64,000 nt of DNA from Antarctobacter aquimaris (GCF_900184945.1 NZ_FXYF01000002.1:1-64000); one strand, 5' to 3'; shown: positions 36,709 through 46,796, numbered from the stretch's first letter. The notes: generated by a model from the sequence alone, not told the origin. Translations and numbers: made by a program.

Positions 36709-38171
36709 CAGTCGTACTGCTCCCGGTACTTGCGCACGATGTACAGCGCAAAGACGTTCAGCCCCAGCGTCATGACGAACAGCGTCATGCCCAGGGCAAA
36801 GGCCACCAGCGCCTCGGGCGAGGCGAAATCGCTGTCGCCGGTCAGCTGGCTGACGATCTTGGCGGTGACGGTGGTCATCGCCTCGAAAGGGTTCAGCGAC
36901 AGCCGGGCCGCGGCTCCTGCCCCCAGCACCACGATCATCGTCTCGCCGATGGCGCGCGAGGTGGCCAGCAGGATCGCGCCGACGATGCCCGGCAGGGCGG
37001 CGGGCAGGATCACCTGCTTGATGGTTTCGGATTTCGTGGCACCCAAGCCATACGATCCGTCGCGCAGCGACTGCGGCACCGCGTTGATGATGTCATCGGA
37101 CAGCGACGACACGAAGGGGATCAGCATGATGCCCATGGTGATGCCGGCGGTCATCACCGCACGCTGCCCGCCCATCCAGCCGGCGCCGTCCGGGCCGAAC
37201 ACGGTCAGCAGCATCGGGCCGATGGTCAGCAGGGCAAACAGGCCGTAGACGATGGTCGGGATCCCTGCCAGCACCTCCAGCGCCGGCTTGGCCAGCGCGC
37301 GCGTCTTGGGTCCGGCATATTCCGACAGGTAGACCGCGGCAAACAGGCCGATCGGCACCGCCACCAGCAGCGCGATCAGCGAGATGTAGAGCGTGCCCCA
37401 GAGCAGCGGCAGGATACCCAGCTGCGAGCCGCCGCCAAAGGACGGCGACCAGGTGAGCGAGCCAAAGAACTCGGCCGCCGGGTACAGGCGAAAGAACTCG
37501 ACCGTGTTGAAGATCAGCGAAAAGACGATGCCCACGGTGGTCAGCACCGCGACCGAGGCGGCGCCGACCAGCAGGACCATCACGCTTTTCTCGACGCTGT
37601 TGCGGGCGCGGAACGCCTTGTGTGTCTCGCTCAGCCCCCAGAGCAGCCCACCCGCCGCCGCCAGCAAGACAAGGACCGTCATCGCAATCCCGCCGGTGGC
37701 GTTCAGCGCGCGGTAACGTTGCGCCGCGTTCAGGATGGGTTGGGTGATCTCGGCGGTCAGCACCTGGCCCGCGTCCTTCAGCAACTGCGTGGCGTCGTCC
37801 GGGGTCATTCCCGCATCACGGGCGGCAATGGCGTTGACCGCGCCGCCGGCCACCGCCTTGTCCAGCCCGTCGGCCACGCGGCGCACCTCGGCCAGCACCA
37901 GCCCGCGGCTGGAGCCTTCGGCGACCGCACTTTCGGGGATCAGGCTGGAGACCACGCTGTTGACGTACAGCGGCTGTGCCAGCAGCCAGAGCAGCAGCAC
38001 CAGCAACGCGGGCGCAAGCGCCTTGATCGCCACGTTGGCGCCATAGTAGCCGGGCAGCGAATGCAGGGCGCGGCTGTCGCCAACGGCGCTACGCAGGGCA
38101 CGCAGGCGGCCTTGCACATAGCCCACGGCGGCCAGGCCAAGCAGGATCAGGAGTAGCCAGAGAACGGGCAT
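36708..38171 (-). CDS. pstC: Phosphate ABC transporter permease PstC (long form)
   Basis: 487 aa with eight or so TMs. An N-terminal region with periplasmic loop (~residues 75-160) precedes the ABC permease core (PIGLFAAVYLSEYAGPKTR, SLRDGSYGLGATKSETIKQVILPAALPGI). ATG at 38169-38171 is chosen because GAGGTG lies directly upstream; a GTG two codons earlier lies within that ribosome site. Partners PstA in the inner membrane. Confidence 0.94.
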   Translation of the reverse strand: MPVLWLLLILLGLAAVGYVQGRLRALRSAVGDSRALHSLPGYYGANVAIKALAPALLVLLLWLLAQPLYVNSVVSSLIPESAVAEGSSRGLVLAEVRRVADGLDKAVAGGAVNAIAARDAGMTPDDATQLLKDAGQVLTAEITQPILNAAQRYRALNATGGIAMTVLVLLAAAGGLLWGLSETHKAFRARNSVEKSVMVLLVGAASVAVLTTVGIVFSLIFNTVEFFRLYPAAEFFGSLTWSPSFGGGSQLGILPLLWGTLYISLIALLVAVPIGLFAAVYLSEYAGPKTRALAKPALEVLAGIPTIVYGLFALLTIGPMLLTVFGPDGAGWMGGQRAVMTAGITMGIMLIPFVSSLSDDIINAVPQSLRDGSYGLGATKSETIKQVILPAALPGIVGAILLATSRAIGETMIVVLGAGAAARLSLNPFEAMTTVTAKIVSQLTGDSDFASPEALVAFALGMTLFVMTLGLNVFALYIVRKYREQYD

Positions 38172-38267
38172 GGACACCTCGGGGAATACGGCTCGGGCGC
38201 GGGGCCCGAACGGACGGGGCGGCAGACAGGGCCGCCCCGCGCGGGAGTGTGGGCCATCAAGGCCCGT

Positions 38268-39308
38268 TTACATGCCTTGGCCCATAGTGATCTCGTCCGC
38301 CACCAGCGCCTGCGTATCGGCCAGCTCCGGGTCGGAGACCAGGCCGTATTCGGCCAGCGGGCCATCGGGGCCGGCGATCTCGTCGGCGACGAAGAACTCG
38401 GCGAACTCCTTCAGGCCGGGGATCACGCCGATGTGCGCCTTCTTGATGTAGAAGAACAGCGGCCGCGACACCGGGTACTCGCCAGCGGCGATCGACTCGG
38501 TGGTCGGTTCGACGCCGGACATGGTGGCGATCTTCAGCTTGTCGGTGTTGTTCTCGTAGAACGCGAGGCCGAACACGCCGATGGCATGGGCGTTGGCGTC
38601 GATCGAGGCCAGCGTTTCGGTGTAGTCGCCGTCGATGTCGACCGAACGGCCGTCGGTGCGGACCTTCAGGCAGGCGTCTTCGGCGTCATCCTCGGACATG
38701 CCGGCGGCAACCATGGCCTCCAGCGCGCCGGTGGCCTCGCAGCCCGCCGCGATCACCTTTTCCTCGAACACCTCGCGGGTGCCGTGCTTGGTGCCCGGGA
38801 TGAAGGCCAGGATCTCGGCATCCGGCAGGTCGGCGTTGACCTCGTTCCAGCGGGTGTAGGGGTTGTCGACCAGCGCGCCGTCCCTGACGACCTTGGGGGC
38901 CAGCGCGTTGAACAGGTCGGACGGGGTCAAGTTGTCGTAGGCGGGGCCGTCGATCTGGCTGGCAAAGACGATGCCGTCATAGCCGATGCGCACCTCGATG
39001 ATGTCGGTCACGCCGTTGGCGGCGCAGGCTGCCACTTCATTCTCGCGCATCGCGCGCGACGCGTTGGCGATGTCGATGGTATTTTCGCCCACGCCTTCGC
39101 AGAACCGCTTGAGCCCGGCCGAAGAGCCGCCCGATTCCACCACTGGGGTCCGAAAGTCGAAGTTTTCGCCAAAGGCTTCGGCGACGATCGCGGCATAGGG
39201 CAGCACGGTCGACGAGCCGGCCACCTGCACGTTGTCGCGCGCGGCGGCGGCCGTGGCCGAAACGGCGGCGATCGCCAGGGTGGAGGCGGTCAGTTTGACG
39301 AGTTTCAT
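38268..39308 (-). CDS. pstS: Phosphate-binding periplasmic protein
   Basis: 346 aa. Signal peptide (KLTASTLAIAAVSATAAAA), mature VQVAGSSTVLPYAAIVAEAFGE, phosphate-contact blocks ESGGSSAGLKRFCEGVGENTIDIANASR and PGTKHGTREVFEEKV. It captures orthophosphate for PstCAB. First gene after the Pho box; separated from pstC by ~95 bp that may contain an mRNA-stabilising hairpin (GGGCGGC region 38200-38240). Confidence 0.95.
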   Translation of the reverse strand: MKLVKLTASTLAIAAVSATAAAARDNVQVAGSSTVLPYAAIVAEAFGENFDFRTPVVESGGSSAGLKRFCEGVGENTIDIANASRAMRENEVAACAANGVTDIIEVRIGYDGIVFASQIDGPAYDNLTPSDLFNALAPKVVRDGALVDNPYTRWNEVNADLPDAEILAFIPGTKHGTREVFEEKVIAAGCEATGALEAMVAAGMSEDDAEDACLKVRTDGRSVDIDGDYTETLASIDANAHAIGVFGLAFYENNTDKLKIATMSGVEPTTESIAAGEYPVSRPLFFYIKKAHIGVIPGLKEFAEFFVADEIAGPDGPLAEYGLVSDPELADTQALVADEITMGQGM

Positions 39309-39390
39309 GGAAAGCTCCCAGGATTTGGACACGACCATCCCCACGATGATCCTCTGCTGCGGAGCGCTACAGGCGGCGCGCTATGCTTTT

Positions 39391-39408
39391 GTGACAGGCG
39401 TGTAACAG
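39391..39408 (-). promoter_or_regulatory. Pho box upstream of pstS
   Basis: On the minus strand CTGTTAC-N4-CTGTCAC: two 7-bp direct repeats at 11-bp spacing, the standard PhoB-binding unit. It lies ~80 bp upstream of the pstS start in the phoR-pstS gap, so it should switch on pstSCAB-phoU-phoB under phosphate limitation and make phoB autoregulatory. Confidence 0.85.
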
Positions 39409-39510
39409 TTTTATGAAGCCCTGCGCCGGGCAGCGCGGTTTTCCGCGTGACGTCGGGAAAGCCGCGGCGCGCACGATCGCCGGGCGACCGCCCGCCAAGG
39501 CGGCGGCCCC

Positions 39511-40566
39511 CTACCCGGCCCCGCCTGGCGTCCCGCTGGGCAGGGTGATGAGGAATCGCGTGCCTTTGCCCTGGTCACTTTCGATGCGCAGCCGTCCGCG
39601 ATGGCGGTTGACGATGTGCTTGACGATGGCCAGGCCCAGCCCGGTCCCGCCCATCTCGCGCGAGCGGTGGCTGTCGACGCGGTAGAACCGTTCCGTCAGG
39701 CGCGGCAGGTGGATCGGGTCGATGCCCGGGCCGGTGTCCGCGACCGTCAGCACCACCGCCTGGGCGCGCAGCCGTGGGGCGTAGTCCGGCGGGTCCAGCC
39801 GCACGGTCACGCGGGCGCCCTTTCCGGCGTACTTGATGCCGTTCTCGACAAGGTTGGTCAGCACCTGGCGCAGCTGGTCGGCATCCGCCGGGATCACCAC
39901 CGGCGCCTCCGGCAGGTCCGCGGCCAGCGTGACGCCGCCCGTCTCGGCCATGCGCGCCAGCCCGCGCAGCACCGAACGGACCAGTTCGGTCAGCTCGACC
40001 GCTGCTGTCGGGCGCACGCGCTCCTCCGCCTCGACCCGGCTCAGCGACAGCAGGTCGCCCACCAGCCGGTTCATGCGGTGCGCCTCGGCCGCCATGATGT
40101 CGAGAAACCGTGCCCGCCCAGCAGCATCGTCGCGTGCCGGCCCCTGCAAGGTCTCGATGAAGCCGATCAGCGCGGTCAACGGTGTCTTCAACTCGTGGCT
40201 GACATTGGCGACGAAGTCGCGTCGCATCTGGCCCATCTGCTCGACGTGGGTCACGTCCTCGAAACACACCAGCAGGCCCGTGCCGCCGGGCAGCTCGACC
40301 GGGCGCACCGACACGCGAAAGGTGGTGTCCTGCCGCCCCTCGCTGGTCATGTAGGGGCAGCTGCGCGGTGCCCGGTCGCGCAGGCTGCTTTCGATCGCGT
40401 CCAGCAGTTGCGGCTGGCGCAGGGCGGTGATGAAGTGCCGCCCCACGATGCCGCCCCCCAGCAGCGTCAGCGCCGACGCGTTGGCGGCCTCGATGCGTTC
40501 GTCGCGGCGGATCAGCAGCGCCGGCATCGGCACCGCCTCGACAAAGCCCGCGAAGGCGCCCGCCAT
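39511..40566 (-). CDS. phoR: Phosphate regulon sensor histidine kinase PhoR
   Basis: 351 aa. A PAS domain (about 15-110), HisKA with VANVSHELKTPLTALIGFIETL (phospho-His ~140) and HATPase (LVENGIKYAGKG, DTGPGID, GTGLGLAIVKHI). The N terminus lacks the transmembrane segments of E. coli PhoR, so it is probably held at the membrane through PhoU/Pst. ATG at 40564-40566 lies one base beyond the upstream gene's stop; the Pho box lies downstream, so phoR has its own transcription from the upstream gene. Confidence 0.9.
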   Translation of the reverse strand: MAGAFAGFVEAVPMPALLIRRDERIEAANASALTLLGGGIVGRHFITALRQPQLLDAIESSLRDRAPRSCPYMTSEGRQDTTFRVSVRPVELPGGTGLLVCFEDVTHVEQMGQMRRDFVANVSHELKTPLTALIGFIETLQGPARDDAAGRARFLDIMAAEAHRMNRLVGDLLSLSRVEAEERVRPTAAVELTELVRSVLRGLARMAETGGVTLAADLPEAPVVIPADADQLRQVLTNLVENGIKYAGKGARVTVRLDPPDYAPRLRAQAVVLTVADTGPGIDPIHLPRLTERFYRVDSHRSREMGGTGLGLAIVKHIVNRHRGRLRIESDQGKGTRFLITLPSGTPGGAG

Positions 40567-40567
40567 G

Positions 40568-41743
40568 TCAGGCGTCCCGCGCGGCCGCCAGCCCCTCGGC
40601 AAAGGTCGCCATCAGCGCCTCGGGCTCTTCCAGCCCCACGGAGACCCGAAAGAAGCCTTCGGACACGCCCATCGCGGTGCGCGCCTCGGCTGTCAGCGCA
40701 CGGTGCGAGCTGGAGGCGGGGTGCGACAACGTCGTGCCCACGTCGCCCAGCGTCGGCGCAAAGGCGATGCCCTTGGCCGTCTCGGCAAAGGCATTGGCCG
40801 CAGCGCGTCCACCTTCGATCTCGAAACTCAGCAGGTGCCCGCCGCGCCCCTGCAACAGCGATTGCGCGCGCGCCGCCTCGGGGTGATCGGGCCGCGTCGG
40901 ATAAAGCACCCGGCGCACGCCGTCCTGCCCGGCCAGGAAATCGCCCAGCCGCTGCGCGCTGTCCTGCGCCCGCGCGTAGCGCAGCGCAAAGGTGGCAAGC
41001 CCACGCTCGGCCAGCCAGCAGTCGAACGGGCTGGCGGTCAAGCCGGTGGTGACGGCAAAGACGCGCATCCGGTCGGTCAGCGCCGGGTCCTTTGCCGCGA
41101 CCCAGCCCAGCGTGGCGTCGGAATGGCCCGACAGCAGCTTGGTCACCGAATGCAGCACGATGTCGGCACCGTGCTCGAACGGCCGGATTCCCAGCGGCGT
41201 GGTAAAGGTGTTGTCGACCACCAGCAGCACGCCGCGTTCGGCGCAGAGCGCGGCGATGCCGGTGAGGTCGGCGATCCGCAGCGTCGGGTTCGACACCACC
41301 TCGACCAGCACCATGCGGGTCTCGGGGCGCAGCGCCGCCGCCACCGCCTCGGTCCGTGTGGCATCCACCAGCGAGGTGGCGATGCCCAGCCGCGGCAGGT
41401 CTTCCTTCATCATGCGCAGCGACCGGCCATAAAGCTGATCGGCGCCGATCACGTGGTCGCCGCTCTGGCACAGGCCCAGCAGCACCGCCGCCACCGCCGC
41501 CATGCCCGAGCCAAGGACGACACCGCCGGTCGCCCCCTCCAACGCGTCGACGCGGCGGGCCAGCACGTCGGCGTTGGGGTGGCCTTCGCGCGCGTAGGTG
41601 TACCCCGAGGCGCGGCCTTCGTACTGCGAGTCAAGCTCGTCCGGGCTGCGCGACGCATACACGACCGAGGGCGCGATGGGGGACACAACGGGGGTGGAGA
41701 CCGACAAGGGCCATCCTGCCGGGCGTTGCAATGTCGGTTTCAT
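40568..41743 (-). CDS. Cys/Met-metabolism PLP enzyme (trans-sulfuration family)
   Basis: 391 aa. PLP-lysine in VTKLLSGHSDATLGW, with GSGMAAVAAVLLGL, EVVSNPTLRIADL and DNTFTTPLGIRP: the family of cystathionine gamma-synthase, cystathionine gamma-lyase and O-acylhomoserine sulfhydrylase. Which reaction it performs cannot be decided from sequence alone. ATG at 41741-41743 follows GAGGAGCG. It ends one base before phoR starts, so some phoR expression may come from this promoter. Confidence 0.88.
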   Translation of the reverse strand: MKPTLQRPAGWPLSVSTPVVSPIAPSVVYASRSPDELDSQYEGRASGYTYAREGHPNADVLARRVDALEGATGGVVLGSGMAAVAAVLLGLCQSGDHVIGADQLYGRSLRMMKEDLPRLGIATSLVDATRTEAVAAALRPETRMVLVEVVSNPTLRIADLTGIAALCAERGVLLVVDNTFTTPLGIRPFEHGADIVLHSVTKLLSGHSDATLGWVAAKDPALTDRMRVFAVTTGLTASPFDCWLAERGLATFALRYARAQDSAQRLGDFLAGQDGVRRVLYPTRPDHPEAARAQSLLQGRGGHLLSFEIEGGRAAANAFAETAKGIAFAPTLGDVGTTLSHPASSSHRALTAEARTAMGVSEGFFRVSVGLEEPEALMATFAEGLAAARDA

Positions 41744-41925
41744 GGTGCGCTCCTCGCGAAAAACGGCCTGATTTCGGTTGATTACCGCAACGCTCGGGGG
41801 AGGTCGATAGGCACAGAACGGCCGACCTAGGGTCAGTTTGCCCAATTTGGGTGTCAGCCCTGTATATGAGCGTCGTACAACCGGGATACCAGTGCCCATC
41901 ACCTTGCCGAGCGGAGTTTTCTGTC

Positions 41926-42420
41926 ATGAAGGACGAGCAGACCGACACGGGTCGCGCGCAGGACGCGCCGCAGCCCTCCGATCCGCTTGCGCAAGCGCAC
42001 TACCAGGCCATGCTCGACCGCATCAATCGGCACTTCTGGGCGCGCGACTGGCAGGCGCTGGGCGACTGCATCTCCGTGCCCAATCGCATCAGCTCGCTGG
42101 ATGCCGAACGCGTGGTCGACACGATCGACGAATGGCTGGAGCTGGCAAGGGCGGCACGGCAGAGCTTTGTCCAGGTCGGCGCGACCGAGTACCACCGCAT
42201 CTGCACCGAGGCGCGCTTTGACGACGCCGCCCGGACCCGGATCACCGGCGCGCACAAGACCTATATCCTGCGCAACTCGTCCCTCGTGCTGCCGGTCTAC
42301 TGCGCGCGGATGACCCTTGCCTGGACGGACGGTGTCTGGCTGTCATCCAGCCTGTTCACCGCGTCGCGCGACAAGGACCTGCCGACGATCCACGCCGACC
42401 GCGTGACCCGCCGCGCCTGA
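41926..42420 (+). CDS. Conserved hypothetical protein
   Basis: 164 aa without signal peptide. The central segment (HYQAMLDRINRHFWARDWQALGDCISVPNRI) and alternating beta-like stretches resemble the NTF2/SnoaL fold, with strands ARTRITGAHKTYILRNSSLV and CARMTLAWTDGVWLSSSLF. That comparison is by eye. Start ATG 41926 follows GAGCGGAG. Divergent from the PLP enzyme gene and convergent with the carbonic anhydrase gene (2 bp apart). Confidence 0.68.
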   Translation: MKDEQTDTGRAQDAPQPSDPLAQAHYQAMLDRINRHFWARDWQALGDCISVPNRISSLDAERVVDTIDEWLELARAARQSFVQVGATEYHRICTEARFDDAARTRITGAHKTYILRNSSLVLPVYCARMTLAWTDGVWLSSSLFTASRDKDLPTIHADRVTRRA

Positions 42421-42422
42421 CC

Positions 42423-42941
42423 TCAGACCGGCTTCAGCCCTTTGGCAAAGCGCGCGGCGTTGCCCTGGTAGCCCCGCGCCGATTTCTCCAGGCGCGCGAT
42501 GGCGGCCTCGTCCAGCGCGCGGACCAACTTGCCCGGCACACCCATCACCAGGCTGCCGTCGGGGATCTCCTTGCCTTCGGTGATCAGGGCGCCCGCGCCG
42601 ATCAGGCAGTTGGCGCCGATCTTCGCCCCGTTCAGGATGGTCGCGCCCATGCCGACCAGGGTGTTGGCGCCGATGGTGCAGCCGTGCAGCATGACCTTGT
42701 GGCCGATGGTGCAGCCCGGTCCGATCACCAGCGGGTAGCCCAAGTCGGTGTGGCAGACCACATTCTCCTGCACGTTCGATCCTGCGCCGACTCGGATTTC
42801 CTCGTTGTCGCCGCGCAGCGTGCAGCCGAACCAGACCGAGGCGCGCGCTTCCAGCACGACCTTGCCGATCAGGTTGGCGTCCGGCGCGACCCAGGCGTCC
42901 GTGGCAATCTCGGGCGCGATGCCGTCCAGTGAATAGATCAT
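42423..42941 (-). CDS. Gamma-carbonic anhydrase family protein
   Basis: 172 aa left-handed beta-helix of hexapeptide repeats ([38 protein letters not shown]). Zinc-ligand-type histidines are in VCHTDLGYP and [10 protein letters not shown]. Family members (YrdA/PaaY type) bind a metal, but carbonic anhydrase activity is variable. Start overlaps the gmk stop by 4 bp. Confidence 0.88.
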   Translation of the reverse strand: MIYSLDGIAPEIATDAWVAPDANLIGKVVLEARASVWFGCTLRGDNEEIRVGAGSNVQENVVCHTDLGYPLVIGPGCTIGHKVMLHGCTIGANTLVGMGATILNGAKIGANCLIGAGALITEGKEIPDGSLVMGVPGKLVRALDEAAIARLEKSARGYQGNAARFAKGLKPV

Positions 42942-43576
42942 TCCCCCTCCTCGAATTCTGCCTGAAGACCGCGGACATGGTCCAGCAGCCCGGGCTGCTG
43001 CGTGCGGCGCAGGCGGGCCGCGGTGACGATGCTTTTCAGCCGTTGTTCGGTCTGGTCAAGGTCTTCGTTGACCAGCACGAAGTCGTAGGAGCCCCAGTGG
43101 CTGATCTCGTCCCAGCTCTTCTGCATCCGCCGGGCGATCACCTCGGGGCCGTCCTGGCCGCGGCTTTCCAGACGGCGCTTCAGCTCGGCGATGGAGGGCG
43201 GCAGCAGGAAGATCGACAAGGTGTGCAGCGCCAGTTCCGAGTTGGTCATCTGCTGCGCGCCCTGCCAGTCGATGTCAAAGAGCACGTCCTTGCCATCGAT
43301 GATCGCGTCGCGCACCGGCCCCTTGGGCGAGCCGTAGAAATTGCCGAAGACATGCGCATGTTCCAGCATCTCGCCGTTGTTGACCGCCTTCTTGAAGGCG
43401 TTCTCGGTCATGAAATGATAGTCCGAGCCGTTGACCTCGCCGGGTCGGGGCGCGCGCGTGGTGGCCGAGACCGAGAATAGGATCGACGGATCCCAGTCGC
43501 GCAGCCGCCGCGCCAGCGTCGATTTCCCCGCGCCCGAGGGCGAGGAAAGGATGATCAGCAATCCGCGTCGTTGCAT
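42938..43576 (-). CDS. gmk: Guanylate kinase
   Basis: 212 aa. P-loop [13 protein letters not shown]-binding [21 protein letters not shown], and [14 protein letters not shown]. Phosphorylates GMP to GDP. Follows yicC by 5 bp, the usual alphaproteobacterial pairing. ATG at 43574-43576. Confidence 0.96.
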   Translation of the reverse strand: MQRRGLLIILSSPSGAGKSTLARRLRDWDPSILFSVSATTRAPRPGEVNGSDYHFMTENAFKKAVNNGEMLEHAHVFGNFYGSPKGPVRDAIIDGKDVLFDIDWQGAQQMTNSELALHTLSIFLLPPSIAELKRRLESRGQDGPEVIARRMQKSWDEISHWGSYDFVLVNEDLDQTEQRLKSIVTAARLRRTQQPGLLDHVRGLQAEFEEGE

Positions 43577-43581
43577 CGGCG

Positions 43582-44472
43582 TCACTCCACGTTCTGGACC
43601 TGCTCGCGCATCTGGTCGATCACGGTCTTGAGGGCAAGGCCCGCCTGCGTCAGCCGGGCATCGCCGGACTTGGAACAGAGCGTGTTGGCCTCGCGGTTGA
43701 ACTCCTGCATCAGGAAGTCGAACTTGCGACCTACCGCGCCCTCGGCGGACAGCAGGTCGCGCGCGGCGGCGACGTGCGTGCGCAGGCGGTCGATCTCCTC
43801 GGTGATGTCGGACTTGACCGCGATCAGCGCCAGTTCCTGGGCGATACGGGCCTGGTCCACGCCGTCGACCGCCTCCATCACGCGGACCAGCTGCTGGCGC
43901 AGCCGCTCGGCCTGCTGCGGCGCGCGCTCGACCACGGCGGCCTCGGCCTCGCTCACATGGGCTTCGATCTCGTCCAGCTGGCGGGTCAGCACGGCGGCCA
44001 GCGCCTGGCCTTCGGCCGCGCGCATCTGCAGGAAACTGTCCAGGGCCGCGTCGAAATCCGCCAGCAGGGCGGCGCGCAGCGCCTCGGCGTCGGCCTCGGG
44101 CGCCTCGGTGGTCATGACGCCGCGCAGGCCGACGATGTCGGCGGCGGTGGAGGGCGCCAGCGAAAGCCCGCGGTGCATCGCCTCGGTCTCGATCAGCGTC
44201 ATCGCCTTGAGCACCTCGGTCAGCTGCGCCTCGTCCAGCCGGTGCCCGCCGGCGAAATCCTCGGCGGCCAGCTTCAGGCCGATCTGCACGTTGCCGCGGA
44301 TCAGCCGCGCCGCGGCGCGGGCGCGCACCTCGGCCTCCAGCCCGACGATGCCGTCCGGCAGCCGCAGCCGCAGGTCCAGCCCCTTGCCGTTGACCCCGCG
44401 CAGCTCCCATGTCCAGCTGCGCCCCAGGCCCTGCCCCGAAAGGCTGGCGAACCCCGTCATAGATTGCCGCAT
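43582..44472 (-). CDS. yicC: YicC family protein
   Basis: 296 aa. Starts [20 protein letters not shown] and ends in the conserved block [23 protein letters not shown]. coli YicC is an endoribonuclease linked to sRNA turnover. GGAGGAACGTG precedes ATG 44470-44472, four codons before the conserved MTGFA. Co-operonic with gmk. Confidence 0.92.
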   Translation of the reverse strand: MRQSMTGFASLSGQGLGRSWTWELRGVNGKGLDLRLRLPDGIVGLEAEVRARAAARLIRGNVQIGLKLAAEDFAGGHRLDEAQLTEVLKAMTLIETEAMHRGLSLAPSTAADIVGLRGVMTTEAPEADAEALRAALLADFDAALDSFLQMRAAEGQALAAVLTRQLDEIEAHVSEAEAAVVERAPQQAERLRQQLVRVMEAVDGVDQARIAQELALIAVKSDITEEIDRLRTHVAAARDLLSAEGAVGRKFDFLMQEFNREANTLCSKSGDARLTQAGLALKTVIDQMREQVQNVE

Positions 44473-44670
44473 CACGTTCCTCCGATCGTCGAAAGGGGGG
44501 TATCGGCTGCGGCGGTCCGGCGCAAGTATCCGCCACAAACGTTAACCTTCGAACAAGAATTGGGACGAATTCGAGACGAAGCTCTGCTAGTAATGAATTC
44601 GTAACTTTGATTAAGCAGGCTGGTGGTCGGGGGGCCCCTCCATGCTGCGTAGACCGGGTGGAGAACGCGC

Positions 44671-45393
44671 ATGTTCGGCAAAGGTGGCAACGGTCAGGAC
44701 ATCGTATCGATGACGGATCGGGAAAAAATGCGACGGCTGGCGCCCTTGCGCCACGTGGAGGCCTATTGGCACGGGCTCTGCGCCAGCGATGCCGTGCCGC
44801 TGCGCAGCCAGATCGACCCGCGCGGTATGCAGGATGCGCTGGAAAACGCCTTTCTGATGGAACGCATCGCGCCGACCATGGCCAAGATCCGGGTCGCCGG
44901 CACGCATCTGAACGACCTGATGGGCATGCAGATCGCCGGGATGCCGCTGTCCAGCCTGATCGCCCCGCAGGACCGCGATCGCTTTGGCGAGGCGGTCGCG
45001 CGGATGTTCGCCGATCCCGCCATCGTGCGGATCGACCTCGCGGGCGAAGGCGGCTTTGGCAAGCCCGCGCTCGAGGCGAACATGGTGCTGTTGCCGCTGC
45101 GGTCGGATTTCGGCGACCAGACCCGCGCGCTGGGCGCGCTGGTCAGCCATGGCCGCATCGGCCGCACGCCGCGCCGCTTTACCGTGCGCCACGTCGAGGT
45201 GATCCCGGCGCTGGGCGCCGAGCGCGAGGTGACGCAAACCCATCGCGATACCGATGCGCCGCTGCCCGCCCCCGCCTTGCAGGAGGACCCGGCCCGCTAC
45301 GTGCCGCGCGCCGCGCCGGCCACGTCCCCGGCCAGGGACGAACCGGCGCTGACGACAAAAGGCCACCTGCGGCTGGTCGTGCGCAACGACTGA
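44671..45393 (+). CDS. PAS-family protein (COG5388-like)
   Basis: 240 aa. Begins with a conserved [23 protein letters not shown]-type block, followed by a PAS_5 fold ([32 protein letters not shown]), and a proline-rich tail. Function unknown; in other alphaproteobacteria such proteins are sometimes linked to cell-cycle or stress signalling, but nothing here proves it. Convergent with zapA across a bidirectional terminator. Confidence 0.82.
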   Translation: MFGKGGNGQDIVSMTDREKMRRLAPLRHVEAYWHGLCASDAVPLRSQIDPRGMQDALENAFLMERIAPTMAKIRVAGTHLNDLMGMQIAGMPLSSLIAPQDRDRFGEAVARMFADPAIVRIDLAGEGGFGKPALEANMVLLPLRSDFGDQTRALGALVSHGRIGRTPRRFTVRHVEVIPALGAEREVTQTHRDTDAPLPAPALQEDPARYVPRAAPATSPARDEPALTTKGHLRLVVRND

Positions 45394-45417
45394 TTCCCGG
45401 CGGTCAGGACAGACCCG

Positions 45418-45443
45418 ACGCCCCGGCCCGCGCCGGGGCGTTT
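45418..45443. terminator. Bidirectional hairpin between the PAS gene and zapA
   Basis: ACGCCCCGGC / GCCGGGGCGT perfect 10-bp stem with a 4-nt loop and TTT after it on the plus strand. It can serve both converging genes. Confidence 0.72.
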
Positions 45444-45448
45444 GCGTG

Positions 45449-45856
45449 TCAGGCCCGCGCCTGTGCCGCCTCGTCCAGCGAATTGGCCAGCGATTCCGCC
45501 CGCGCGGCAAGTTCGGCCAGCGCATCGGTCAGGTCGTCCGGGATCACCGGCACCTCGACCTTGTCGGGCGCCGGCGCCGGGCGGGCCTTGACCTCGGCCA
45601 GCTCCATTTCGGCGGTCCTGAGCTTCTCCTCGGCCTCGCGCAGCCGTTCCTCCAGCCCCGCCGTCTTGTCGGCCAGCATCAGACCGGCCATCAGCAGCAT
45701 CCGCGCCTCGGGCATCCGGCCGATCTGGCCCACGAGAACCTGCGCCTCGGTGTCCAGCAACTGGGCGGCGGACAACAGGTACTGTTCCTCGCCCTGCTGG
45801 CAGGCCACTTCAAAGCTGCGGCCGCCGATCTTGATTTCGACTTCGATCTGAGACAT
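45449..45856 (-). CDS. zapA: Cell-division protein ZapA
   Basis: 135 aa. [19 protein letters not shown] and QLLDTEAQVLV, then LLMAGLMLADK and a coiled-coil (LEERLREAEEKLRTAEME) match ZapA, which stabilises FtsZ filaments at midcell. Start overlaps by one base the stop of the coiled-coil gene upstream. A C-terminal Pro/Ala linker and second helix are longer than in E. coli. Confidence 0.9.
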   Translation of the reverse strand: MSQIEVEIKIGGRSFEVACQQGEEQYLLSAAQLLDTEAQVLVGQIGRMPEARMLLMAGLMLADKTAGLEERLREAEEKLRTAEMELAEVKARPAPAPDKVEVPVIPDDLTDALAELAARAESLANSLDEAAQARA

Positions 45857-46563
45857 CAGTGCGCCCCCTCTTCGGCAGCTTCGGCCAGCAGCGGGGTCAG
45901 CGCGCCCAGCACGGCCTGCGCCTCGGCGGCATCGGCGGCGCGCATCGCGCGCAGCGCGGCCAGCTCCGCCTCAAGGCCCCGATTGATCAGTTCCGGCTCA
46001 CCCACGCCTTGCGCATTGGCTTCGCGCAGCGCGGCGTTTGAGGCGGCCAGTTCCTCGTTGGCGGCGCGCAACCGGTGCAGTTCGGCGTCCAGCTCGGCCA
46101 GGCCGGCCGGAGTCTCGACCGGGACCGGCGCAGCCACCGGTGCCGCGGCCTCGGCCTCGCTCAAACGCTGCTTGAGCGTGCGCAAGCGCTCTTCCAGCTG
46201 GGCGTTGGCGATCTTTTCTTCTTCCAGCGCCTCTTGCAGCGCGGCGGCATCCAGCGCCTCGCCCGCGTCCTCGGCCGCCGGTTCGGGCGCCGCCTGCTGC
46301 GTCTCGGCGCGCAGCCGTTCCATTTCCTCGGCGGCTTCGGCGCGTACCGCGGCCAGCGCGCCTTCCAGCTCGGCCTGCGCCGCGCGTCTTGTCGCGTCCA
46401 ACTCGGCCCGCACCTCTGCAAGCGCCTCCTCGGCCGCCTCGGCCCGGCCCAACAGCGCGTCGAACTCGGCCTGTATCGGACCGGGGGCAAAGTCATCGAC
46501 CCTCTGTCCGATACGGTCCAGCGCGCGGGTGATGCGCGCCTGCAATTCTTCGATCTGGCTCAT
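45856..46563 (-). CDS. Coiled-coil protein coupled to zapA
   Basis: 235 aa, nearly all Ala/Glu/Leu-rich heptads ([33 protein letters not shown]) with a central Pro/Ala hinge ([12 protein letters not shown]). Starts with [19 protein letters not shown]. No enzyme motif. One-base overlap with zapA suggests a divisome partner, analogous in position to ZapB-like proteins, which is inference. Confidence 0.75.
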   Translation of the reverse strand: MSQIEELQARITRALDRIGQRVDDFAPGPIQAEFDALLGRAEAAEEALAEVRAELDATRRAAQAELEGALAAVRAEAAEEMERLRAETQQAAPEPAAEDAGEALDAAALQEALEEEKIANAQLEERLRTLKQRLSEAEAAAPVAAPVPVETPAGLAELDAELHRLRAANEELAASNAALREANAQGVGEPELINRGLEAELAALRAMRAADAAEAQAVLGALTPLLAEAAEEGAH

Positions 46564-46796
46564 CTTGCCCTCTTGCCTGTCCCCGCGGCCTCATTCCACG
46601 GGCCGTACCGCACCGCGGGACGAATCGTCCCGTGCCCGGCACCGCAAAGTTTACCAAGCGATTTCGGAAATTGCGCCCCCTTATGTTCCAAGGCCTTACA
46701 GGACGGCCTTCACCCGGGGTCAGCGCCCATGCTTGCACTTCGCCGCGTGGCTGCTATTCACCCCGCAAAAGCCCTCAGCCAAAGGACGGAAACCCG

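Noticed and set aside
45394-45448. Possible 6S RNA next to zapA
   Set aside because: The gap is only ~55 bp and is fully explained by a terminator; the other side (46564-46796) shows no long hairpin with a central bubble that I could trace.
46632-46796. Upstream extension of transketolase to an ATG at 46632
   Set aside because: The extra 55 codons have no resemblance to transketolase, and the GTG at 46797 has a suitable ribosome site and the conserved N terminus.
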